Shown piece after piece: positions 1 to 5,533 of a DNA stretch of 7,080 nt. Position 1 is the first letter of the stretch. Every line of letters begins with the position of its first letter. This DNA comes from Desulfosporosinus sp. (GTDB taxonomy: Bacteria > Bacillota > Desulfitobacteriia > Desulfitobacteriales > Desulfitobacteriaceae): contig JADQBO010000364.1 in assembly GCA_016278585.1 (NCBI GenBank), positions 1 through 7,080 on the forward strand, in the 5' to 3' direction. The translations under genes were made by a program, and so were the position numbers. Under the pieces are notes generated by a model. The model was given only the letters and a program-made list of their open reading frames with translations. It searched no databases and had not been told where the DNA came from.

Positions 1-144
1 GCGGGCAATGTGACGCTGGCTATGGCCTTCGTTATACAGCCGCCGGATTCGTTTGGGTGCTACCGGTGCCTGACACCAACTTATGTACTTATTGTTTCGC
101 TTGTGAAAACTTGGTTCGATGATGTACGACCGATAATATGAACG
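1..144 (-). pseudogene. Start-less remnant of a transposase-type helix-turn-helix gene, running off the left edge
   Basis: Read on the minus strand in the frame of bases 60-58, the sequence is open from a TAG at 147-145 to the window edge. Bases 60 to 1 translate as APKRIRRLYNEGHSQRHIAR. This has the spacing of the first two helices of a helix-turn-helix as found at the N-terminus of IS21 IstA proteins and at the C-terminus of some resolvases: hydrophobic-x-x-L, a turn Gly, Ser, then I-A-R. It resembles the same region of the istA remnant at 272 (KIRHLHEHENLSQLSIAK). Between the stop and the motif there is no ATG, GTG or TTG codon, so the true start is missing and the upstream codons are probably not native. 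The 27-bp repeat at 59-85 directly abuts the motif and may mark the break. The plus-strand frame is also open here but shows no recognisable motif. The rest of the gene lies outside the window, so the family assignment is tentative. Confidence 0.4.
59..85. repeat. 27-bp exact direct repeat, copy 1 (REP-like core)
   Basis: This 27-base stretch is identical to 767-793, and the bases on either side differ. Its centre is the imperfect palindrome GGTGCCTGACACC (64-76), with 4-bp arms GGTG/CACC around a 5-base loop. Short palindromic units of this kind occur as dispersed repeats in many Firmicute genomes. I infer that this is a copy of such a dispersed repeat rather than a target-site duplication, because IS21 elements duplicate only about 4-8 bp. 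Confidence 0.75.
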
Positions 145-163
145 CTATAATAAAAGTGAGCCA
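141..163 (+). repeat. IS21 left-end repeat, copy 1
   Basis: This is a 23-base unit that matches 175-197 at 20 of 23 positions, with a 34-base period. Both units start AACGCT and end AAAAGTGAGCCA. Multiple direct repeats at the ends are typical of IS21-family elements, where they act as transposase binding sites. The outer tip of the element is probably at or shortly before this unit. Confidence 0.6.
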
Positions 164-174
164 AAATTGAAGGA

Positions 175-197
175 AACGCTAGGAAAAAAGTGAGCCA
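175..197 (+). repeat. IS21 left-end repeat, copy 2
   Basis: This is the second copy of the 23-base unit at 141-163, differing at three positions in its middle part. It lies just upstream of the presumed istA promoter. Confidence 0.6.
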
Positions 198-216
198 CTT
201 TCAATAAAAAACCCTG

Positions 217-222
217 TATAAT
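217..222 (+). promoter_or_regulatory. Probable -10 box of the istA promoter
   Basis: A perfect TATAAT lies 50 bases upstream of the preferred istA start. No good -35 hexamer is present at 16-18 bases spacing; the best candidates are the C/T-rich bases around 195-201. The element is plausible but rests on the -10 box alone. Confidence 0.4.
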
Positions 223-271
223 CAGAGAGTCAAAAATCTGGTGATACAGAGGTAAAGGAGTGGCGATAGAA

Positions 272-712
272 GTGGAGATTTACGAGAAAATCCGGCACCT
301 GCACGAACATGAAAACTTGTCCCAGCTTTCCATAGCAAAGATACTTGGCATATCAAGGAACACAGTGAAGCGGTATTTTAACGGATCACATGTGCCTTGG
401 GAAAGAGAGGGAACGAGCGGTCGGACCAAATATGTTATAACGGATGACGTATTAGACTTCATCAAAGAGTGTCTTACTGAAGACGAGACGGAAAATATCA
501 AAAAGCAGAAGCACACGGCAAAACGGATCTACGATCGATTAGTCGCCGAAAAAGGCTTCACTGGCGGTGAATCAACGATACGAGAGATCGTGGCGGAGCT
601 CAAAGCCAAACAGTCAAAAGTCTTCATTCCTCTTTCCTATGACCAAGGTGAAGCCATCCAGGTAGACTGGGGAGAAGCCACCGTATACTACGCTATCAAT
701 CAATACCATTAA
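272..712 (+). pseudogene. istA: IS21-family transposase IstA, N-terminal fragment (truncated)
   Basis: IstA is the DDE transposase of IS21 elements and works with the ATPase IstB. A GTG at 260 is also in frame, but the ribosome binding site AAAGGAG (254-260) runs into it. GTG 272, 11 bases downstream of that site, is the better start and gives 146 residues. Seen in order are a helix-turn-helix (LSQLSIAKILGISRNTVKRY, about residues 16-35), a second DNA-binding segment around TAKRIYDRL and STIREIV (about residues 82-107), and the start of the catalytic core with QVDWGEA. The Asp of that motif is the first catalytic residue of the DDE triad. A normal IstA is roughly 400-500 residues. Here the frame leaves the family pattern after TVY (about base 690) and stops at 712, so the other two catalytic residues are gone. 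This is an inactive remnant; a small DNA-binding product could still be made. Confidence 0.8.
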
Positions 713-766
713 ATCAATTTTACAGTAGGCACTATGTCAGTTAAATTTTTAACCACTCACCCTTAG

Positions 767-793
767 GCTACCGGTGCCTGACACCAACTTATG
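767..793. repeat. 27-bp exact direct repeat, copy 2 (REP-like core)
   Basis: This copy is identical to 59-85 over 27 bases, in the same orientation, 708 bases downstream. It begins at about the point where the IS21 remnant seems to end. The palindromic core GGTGCCTGACACC lies at 772-784. A third copy is not present in the window. Confidence 0.75.
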
Positions 794-1099
794 CAGGTCT
801 TTATTCTTTCGATGAGTTGGAAAAACTTTCAGATGCCGAAACTTAATAAGCCACTTAGAAAATTAATGGCAGTTTATTCTTTCAGCTGTTATCCCATCAG
901 ACTTTTTAGAAGCTAAGAAAATAATTGGTTCTACCATATAAACAGAAACATAGTGCAAAAGAATCTTATCCATAAACATACTGCTTTAAGCGAAGTGCAA
1001 ATTCATAGTACTTTTATTGAACAAAAAGTACGGATAGTAGTTAAGTGAATTGTTTTCGCACCTTTATTTTTGTAAGCGGTGGAACAAATGGCGTGGTAC

Positions 1100-1144
1100 A
1101 AAAAATTCGCCCTGATTTTCGGATATTGAAAATCGGGGCGAATT
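1100..1144 (-). terminator. Rho-independent terminator for leftward transcription
   Basis: Bases 1104-1120 (AATTCGCCCTGATTTTC) pair with 1128-1144 over 17 bp, with a single G-T pair, around the 7-base loop 1121-1127. Read on the minus strand, the hairpin is followed by an unbroken T-run (A-run 1100-1105 on the plus strand), which is the classic intrinsic terminator layout. Read on the plus strand, it is followed by AATAATGTAA, so rightward termination should be poor. No leftward gene is recognisable to its right, so what it terminates is unknown. Confidence 0.7.
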
Positions 1145-1292
1145 AATAATGTAATAACAAGGAATTAGTTTTGTAATTTGAGGAGATTCGCGGTGGTTCC
1201 GGGATATGAAAAATTTGGTTAATTTAACCGCAGTGAGAAGGTTTATTTGGAAAAGTGTAGAAATATGGTAAGTGCAGCCTTTGTATAGAAAA

Positions 1293-1303
1293 TCGCAAGT
1301 ATA
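1293..1303. repeat. 11-bp direct repeat, copy 1
   Basis: TCGCAAGTATA is repeated exactly at 1332-1342 with a 39-base period, and the similarity continues loosely into AGGGAGG versus TAGTAGG. It could be a pair of regulator sites, but chance cannot be excluded in AT-rich DNA. Confidence 0.35.
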
Positions 1304-1331
1304 GGGAGGCATGATTTCCTTCAAAAAATTG

Positions 1332-1342
1332 TCGCAAGTATA
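1332..1342. repeat. 11-bp direct repeat, copy 2
   Basis: This is the second exact copy of TCGCAAGTATA. It ends about 80 bases upstream of the probable zor operon -10 box, a distance at which an upstream regulator could act. No function is known. Confidence 0.35.
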
Positions 1343-1422
1343 TAGTAGGATAATCTTGAGGCACCACATTGAGCGGAATGGACTATCTACATCTTTCTAG
1401 CGGTTTTTTGAGTTTCTTATCG

Positions 1423-1428
1423 TATAAT
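1423..1428 (+). promoter_or_regulatory. Probable -10 box of the zor operon promoter
   Basis: A perfect TATAAT lies 59 bases upstream of the zorA ATG. The -35 region at 16-18 bases spacing (around 1399-1406) is G-rich and far from TTGACA; a TTGAGT at 1408-1413 is too close to pair with it. This suggests either a weak promoter or one that needs an activator. It is the best candidate for transcribing the four-gene operon, as no other good -10 box was seen in the bases just ahead of zorA. Confidence 0.45.
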
Positions 1429-1475
1429 AAAAGGTTGTTAGTTTTTATATTTTGACCAAAGAATGTAATAATTTT

Positions 1476-1482
1476 GGGAGGG
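1476..1482 (+). promoter_or_regulatory. zorA ribosome binding site
   Basis: GGGAGGG lies 5 bases before ATG 1488. It decides the start: the in-frame TTG at 1452 would add 12 residues but has only a T-rich stretch before it and no ribosome binding site. Confidence 0.75.
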
Positions 1483-1487
1483 ACAAA

Positions 1488-3584
1488 ATGATTCCTAAAG
1501 ACCGTTCGACACTTTTTGCTATAGCAATGTTTAGTTTATTAATCGCGTTTTTTTCTCTATATCCACCCGTTAGTTTCATACTATCTGGTTCAACAACGAC
1601 TAAGCTAGGCAATATGCTTATTCTTGTCTTTTTCTTTAGTGTAATGTCAGGCTTAACCCTTTATTCGTTATGGGTCTTCAACAAATCCAGCCAACAAAAC
1701 CTAAAGGCTTTTGATTATGTTTTAAAAAATCTAACATCAATTCCAAGCGATGCAATACAAGAAGAACTTCATAAAGTAAAGAGTATATTTACAAACTCCT
1801 TGCTCAAGAACGTTTGGGCAAACTATGAGAAAACAATTCGGAAAATTGATGATGGTCGAACTAGCGAGGGTGAAATAAAGCAACGATATTATGCTAGTGT
1901 CGAATCAAGTTACTTTTTTAATGAGGAGGTAGTCTATAACAACCTTACCTATTATAAGTTTATTAGCTATGTGCCTCAGATGTTAACTGCCCTTGGAATA
2001 TTTGGAACCTTCCTGGGTCTAGTTATAGGATTGGTAGGGGTCGATTTCCAAGATACAGCGAATACAAAAAGTAGCATAGAACTCCTTTTAAACGGAGTCC
2101 AGATTGCCTTCAGAACGAGTATTTATGGGATTGCTTTTTCCTTGGTATTGACCGTTTATCAAAAGATGATGCTAGGAAAGCAAGAGGCTAAGATCTGTGA
2201 AATCAGTGACCAAATTGATCTAATGTTTACGATGAATACTCAAGCTGATGGAGTCAATCAGTTGTATGTGGAACTCGAGAAACAGACGGCATCGATTCAG
2301 AAAATGGGAACTGAAATTGCTGAATCAGTGGCTAGTAAATTTGATACTTCCTTACAGAATACTCTAGGGCCAACTCTTGAAAAGTTTGCTGAAACGACAG
2401 AGAAACTTTTCGAAGCTGTTAATAACAGTAATCAATCGACTGTATCATCCCTTGTCGATAATATCGGGTCAATTATTTCTAGCTCTGCAGGTAAGGAGTT
2501 AGAACGTCTTGAGAGTTCTATAGGGAGCTTAACCGAACGCAATGAGGGCTTGTTATCTGAATTTGAAAAGACGATTCAGAGCTTACAGTCTCTGATGCAC
2601 TCCCAAGAATCAATCATTACGGAAACGAATCAGTCGACTAATAATGCCAAGCAACTTAATGAAACCATCTTTTCGGTTACAGACGAGCTTGCCACGATTA
2701 TTAGTGGCTTGAATAGTTTCACGAGTGTGCAACAGACCTCCTACCAAGATTATTTAGAGTTGGTTAATAATGTGAGGGAGACTCTTGAACAGCAAGACAA
2801 ATCAGCGTCACTCTTCAAGGACACCGTGCAGCAGACCGTTCATGCAGCAGAGATGCAAAAACAGGCCGGTGAGAGGTTTACCAATGTGGTGGGCAGACTT
2901 GATGAGTTTGGTATAAACTTCCAGGGCGTTTTGACTAGTATGAAAGATGGTACGTCTTCGTTTGTAGAAGCAAGCCAAACCGTCTGTAATAAATTCGACA
3001 CAACAATCTCAAGGCTGGGAGAGACTCACGAGACTATCAGTTTATCCATTAAGGGATTGTCCGAGGGTCTTAATGAATCGATCAATAGTTTACAAGGGAT
3101 AGTTTCTGGAGATTTTCAGAAGATCAGTTCTAGATACGCCGAAATTGCAGAGAAATTGGAGGGTTTTGGTGTTAAGTCCGATAGACTGGTCAATCAGCTG
3201 ACAACGTTTACAGAAACCAACAATAAGGCAGTGCAATTATGGGGAAATTATAAGGATAGCTTCGAGGCTCTTAATAACGAAATTTCCAAAGGAGTCCAAG
3301 ATTACCAAGCAAATATTAGTTCAGGTTTACAAAATTTATTTAAAGATTATGATGAGCATATTTCTAAAGTGCTAGGTGACTTCAAATCAACGATTGAAAG
3401 TTTTGATTCTTCAATAGAGGAACTCACCGATGCCTTAGACCCCCAGAACTTAAAGGTAAGCCAACAACATACCTCGAAGATCATTCACGATTTTAATACG
3501 GTATTGCAGCACTTTGGTGGAAAGATGGACGAATTGAAAGAGGTATATCAACAATCCGAAGCAGTTAGGATGACCGGTAAATGA
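1488..3584 (+). CDS. zorA: Zorya defence protein ZorA (MotA/ExbB-like motor subunit with long cytoplasmic tail)
   Basis: ZorA forms the membrane ring of the Zorya motor and is related to flagellar MotA and to ExbB/TolQ. The start at ATG 1488 gives 698 residues, close to known type I ZorA proteins (about 700-730 from memory). Hydrophobic segments lie near residues 8-28, 42-64, 163-185 and 203-225. The third contains the ExbB/MotA-like PQMLTALGIFGTFLGLVIGL, with its GTFLG core at 173-177. The fourth (GVQIAFRTSIYGIAFSLVL) matches the family's last membrane helix. Residues about 230-698 are polar, rich in Ser, Thr, Asn, Glu and Gln, and hold only two prolines (295, 652), which fits a long continuous helical tail reaching into the cytosol. 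Such tails are thought to pass the signal from the motor to the effectors. The last 4 bases overlap zorB, so translation is probably coupled. Identification rests on the membrane motif together with the neighbours zorB, zorC and zorD. Confidence 0.9.
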   Translation: MIPKDRSTLFAIAMFSLLIAFFSLYPPVSFILSGSTTTKLGNMLILVFFFSVMSGLTLYSLWVFNKSSQQNLKAFDYVLKNLTSIPSDAIQEELHKVKSIFTNSLLKNVWANYEKTIRKIDDGRTSEGEIKQRYYASVESSYFFNEEVVYNNLTYYKFISYVPQMLTALGIFGTFLGLVIGLVGVDFQDTANTKSSIELLLNGVQIAFRTSIYGIAFSLVLTVYQKMMLGKQEAKICEISDQIDLMFTMNTQADGVNQLYVELEKQTASIQKMGTEIAESVASKFDTSLQNTLGPTLEKFAETTEKLFEAVNNSNQSTVSSLVDNIGSIISSSAGKELERLESSIGSLTERNEGLLSEFEKTIQSLQSLMHSQESIITETNQSTNNAKQLNETIFSVTDELATIISGLNSFTSVQQTSYQDYLELVNNVRETLEQQDKSASLFKDTVQQTVHAAEMQKQAGERFTNVVGRLDEFGINFQGVLTSMKDGTSSFVEASQTVCNKFDTTISRLGETHETISLSIKGLSEGLNESINSLQGIVSGDFQKISSRYAEIAEKLEGFGVKSDRLVNQLTTFTETNNKAVQLWGNYKDSFEALNNEISKGVQDYQANISSGLQNLFKDYDEHISKVLGDFKSTIESFDSSIEELTDALDPQNLKVSQQHTSKIIHDFNTVLQHFGGKMDELKEVYQQSEAVRMTGK

Positions 3585-4309
3585 TCATAAAACGCCTGAG
3601 AAAAAATAAAAAGCAAGGTAATGAAATATCCTACTGGGAGTCCTTTAGTGATTTAATGTCTAGTCTTCTGATAGTGTTCTTGCTGGTCTCTGTCTATATG
3701 CTCCTTGACTATAAGACGGCTGCAGATCAAGCGGCTGAGTTGAGCAATGAGTTAAAAGATACTAAATCCCAGTTAGAAAAATTTACATCTTTAAATGAAG
3801 ACATTATTAAAAGAATTAAGGAAGAGTTTGGTGATTCCCTCTATGTGGATGATACTGGTACTTTGACTTTAGAAAGTGATTTGTTATTTGATGCAGGTAA
3901 AAGTGCGTTGAAACCAGAGGGTAAAGAGTTTATTCGTAAAAATATGCCTAGGTACTTCGGCATTCTACTGGGTGATCCTGAAATCAAAAACAATATTGCT
4001 AAGATTATCATTGAAGGGTATACCGATGATCAAGGAGATTATCATTACGGGTTGGATCTGAGCCACGACCGAGCGTTAAGTGTCTATACGTTTATTTATA
4101 ATGATCCCGACTTTTCCACGTTCAAGAAGGATTTTAAAGATTATATTATTCTAACGGGACGGAGTGAGACAGGTTATCTGGAGAGGAAGCCTAATGAAAC
4201 TGTAGATAATTGGAGAAAAAGAAATCGACGTGTCGAGATCAAGTTTGAGTTAAAGTATCAGGAGATATTTGAATATCTTAAGAAAAGCTTGGACAAAGGA
4301 ACGATATAA
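3581..4309 (+). CDS. zorB: Zorya defence protein ZorB (MotB-like stator with OmpA-type peptidoglycan-binding domain)
   Basis: ZorB pairs with ZorA, conducts ions through the membrane and grips the cell wall. The 242 residues show a short basic cytosolic N-terminus, then one membrane helix (about 25-43). WESFSDLMSSLLIVFLLV places Asp24 at the entrance, where MotB-type proteins carry their essential ion-binding Asp. A short coiled linker follows (about 45-80). The OmpA/MotB-type domain spans about 88-224, with LLFDAGKSALKPEG (101-114), IIEGYTDD (143-150, TD at 148-149), LSHDRALSVY (160-169) and a closing NRRVEIKF (215-222). The GYTDD, LSHDRA and NRRVE blocks are those that form the peptidoglycan-binding site. 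The start ATG lies inside the zorA stop (ATGA overlap). Two TAA stops follow in tandem. The length is normal for the family. Confidence 0.93.
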   Translation: MIIKRLRKNKKQGNEISYWESFSDLMSSLLIVFLLVSVYMLLDYKTAADQAAELSNELKDTKSQLEKFTSLNEDIIKRIKEEFGDSLYVDDTGTLTLESDLLFDAGKSALKPEGKEFIRKNMPRYFGILLGDPEIKNNIAKIIIEGYTDDQGDYHYGLDLSHDRALSVYTFIYNDPDFSTFKKDFKDYIILTGRSETGYLERKPNETVDNWRKRNRRVEIKFELKYQEIFEYLKKSLDKGTI

Positions 4310-4321
4310 TAAGCCTCAGAT

Positions 4322-4328
4322 GGGGTGA
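4322..4328 (+). promoter_or_regulatory. zorC ribosome binding site
   Basis: GGGGTGA lies 4 bases before GTG 4333 and supports that start over the next in-frame ATG at 4393, which would drop 20 residues and has no comparable site. Confidence 0.5.
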
Positions 4329-4332
4329 AGAC

Positions 4333-5529
4333 GTGCAAAGAGATTATTATAACTTTGATTTCACTAAATATAAGCCAAAAAAACTTGAGCGGATGGCGAA
4401 GGCTGTCACTGTTGATGGCTATAATGCGCTACCGGATACGGACAAAGTAACTGGTTTATTGGATAAATTGCGCAACGGAATTGAACTAAGAACAAGTGAA
4501 GTTAAGATTTTATGTTACTTTGTAACTATCATAAAAGAGGAAGCTCTGTTCGATCGATTTAGCAGTGCTTGTCAACACTGTTTCGGCAAGCATGACAGGC
4601 TTTACTATCATATCAAGGGGCTTCTCCATTCTTACTATGATGATATTATTGACCCAGAACTCTTTAGATTACTTCAACTTGGCATTGAAAGAAACAAAGT
4701 CTGGAAAGAACCCTTAGCATCCTTGAAAGACGTTATTCTGAATAGCGAGAATCATACAAGCTTCTTTAGGTTTCTATATGGATATTTTCAAAGCTTTAAA
4801 ACCTTTGAAGATATCCAGAATGGAAAAGATCAGATTCTGATGAAGGAAAACCATCGAATTTATATCACCATAATTTTAAGGTTACTTGAAGAGTGGATGG
4901 TCAGTATAAAGAGTCTTGAAGACTTTACCCTTGTCAAACACATTGTCAACTCATTTAAAGATTATAATGCCTTGAAGCGCTCTTTCGAGAAATTTCTTTT
5001 AACTCAAAAATATCGTCAAGACTTTGATAAACTGCCAATCTACTTGGAAGAGATGTTTAATGTTATCGGTGAAACACTAGGAGACCCCTACGGGCAAAAC
5101 AAAATAAAATGGCAAGGCATAACCGATGAAGCGAAAAAGGTTTTCACACTTTGGAAAACTCAGAAGAAAATCGGCAGATTTTTTGGAGAGATTGCAGGTG
5201 ACCCAATACGCCTTAACTTTTGGAAGAAGTATTCCCACTATTTCTATCGGATCGAATACTTTGAAAAGTATGATGGGGCTATATTAATGGAAACAGATAA
5301 ACATCTGTTTATTGAATTTGCTAAGATGGGTGCTTTGCATATGTATAAGACTAAGAATCTTAGTATCAATAATGTCGAACGAAATACTAAAGGTTATAGT
5401 AGAACTAATATGGTTTCTTTGGTGCTAAAAAATAAAATAATTGCTGTATATTACAAATCGCACACTCATGGTTGGCAGGAAACATTTCAATGGGAATTTG
5501 AAACACATGGTTATAAAATGAGGGGGTGA
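4333..5529 (+). CDS. zorC: Zorya type I protein ZorC (EH-signature domain), compact form
   Basis: ZorC is a cytosolic component found only with type I Zorya, needed for defence and reported to bind DNA; its exact activity is still poorly understood. The GTG start gives 398 soluble residues with no signal or membrane segment. The N-terminal two thirds are mostly helical with many charged and aromatic residues. The C-terminal part looks like the EH-signature family: FTLWKTQKKIGRFF (271-284), GDPIRLNFWKKY (289-300), then FIEFAKMGALHMYK (326-339), where Glu328 and His336 are the likely namesake pair. A further HTHG...W (377-381) and a final G-rich end follow. The best studied E. coli ZorC is near 560 residues as I recall, so this version appears about 160 residues shorter. 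I see no frameshift, so it is compact rather than broken. It begins 23 bases after zorB and ends 4 bases before zorD. The call depends partly on position. Confidence 0.8.
   Translation: MQRDYYNFDFTKYKPKKLERMAKAVTVDGYNALPDTDKVTGLLDKLRNGIELRTSEVKILCYFVTIIKEEALFDRFSSACQHCFGKHDRLYYHIKGLLHSYYDDIIDPELFRLLQLGIERNKVWKEPLASLKDVILNSENHTSFFRFLYGYFQSFKTFEDIQNGKDQILMKENHRIYITIILRLLEEWMVSIKSLEDFTLVKHIVNSFKDYNALKRSFEKFLLTQKYRQDFDKLPIYLEEMFNVIGETLGDPYGQNKIKWQGITDEAKKVFTLWKTQKKIGRFFGEIAGDPIRLNFWKKYSHYFYRIEYFEKYDGAILMETDKHLFIEFAKMGALHMYKTKNLSINNVERNTKGYSRTNMVSLVLKNKIIAVYYKSHTHGWQETFQWEFETHGYKMRG
5521..5529 (+). promoter_or_regulatory. zorD ribosome binding site overlapping the zorC stop
   Basis: AGGGGGTGA includes the zorC TGA and ends 4 bases before GTG 5534. 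Placing the site inside the end of zorC suggests that translation of the two genes is coupled. It decides the start: the first in-frame ATG comes only at about codon 56. Confidence 0.65.
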
Positions 5530-5533
5530 AATC

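Larger units (their letters stand above)
141..766 (+). mobile_element. Internally deleted IS21-family insertion sequence
   Basis: The left end carries two 23-bp imperfect direct repeats (141-163 and 175-197) sharing AAAAGTGAGCCA. IS21 elements are known for such multiple terminal repeats. A -10 box and the first part of istA follow in the expected order. The istA frame is lost just after the first catalytic Asp, at about base 690, and istB is absent. A full element would be about 2-2.5 kb, so roughly three quarters is missing. The stretch 712-766 may be the decayed right end: its reverse complement begins GGGTGAGTGGTTAAAAATTT and contains a second AGTG-type unit. That end is weak evidence, so the right boundary is uncertain by tens of bases. 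With no DDE core and no IstB ATPase, the element cannot move by itself. Confidence 0.7.
794..1487. other. Intergenic region without a convincing gene
   Basis: About 690 AT-rich bases separate the mobile-element debris from the defence operon. Stop codons are frequent in all frames. The only long frame (minus strand, 1369-1064) runs through the terminator hairpin, has an unlikely composition rich in Cys, Phe and Ile, and has no recognisable motif. A short tail YAGLYSFDELEKLSDAET, read from 790 and ending in TAA at 844-846, has the look of a decayed coding end but is too short to name. An 8-bp-arm AT-rich inverted repeat (1008-1015 with 1024-1031) has no T-tract after it. The other contents are the leftward terminator at about 1100-1144, the 11-bp repeats at 1293 and 1332, and the promoter near 1423. 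Confidence 0.6.

Noticed and set aside
280..516. 78-codon minus-strand open frame
   Set aside because: It lies entirely opposite the istA fragment, whose motifs are clear on the plus strand.
791..913. Short plus-strand frame from the ATG inside the second 27-bp repeat
   Set aside because: There is no ribosome binding site or motif, and its ATG also occurs in the other repeat copy without a matching frame downstream.
1088..1129. 13-codon open frame starting ATG GCG TGG
   Set aside because: It has no ribosome binding site, and most of it is the 5' arm and loop of the terminator hairpin.
1217..1229. Palindrome GGTTAATTTAACC
   Set aside because: Arms of 6 bp made mostly of A and T are expected by chance in this AT-rich stretch, and nothing links it to a promoter.
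1064..1369. 101-codon minus-strand open frame
   Set aside because: It runs through the terminator hairpin, has no good ribosome binding site and an odd composition rich in Cys, Phe and Ile, and its repeated YTCD is explained by the 11-bp DNA repeats.
1452..1487. TTG start adding 12 residues to ZorA
   Set aside because: There is no ribosome binding site before TTG 1452, while GGGAGGG stands 5 bases before ATG 1488.
1488..4309. Flagellar MotA/MotB or ExbB/ExbD transport pair
   Set aside because: The very long ZorA tail and the following EH-signature and SNF2-type genes fit Zorya; no flagellar, chemotaxis or TonB genes are nearby.
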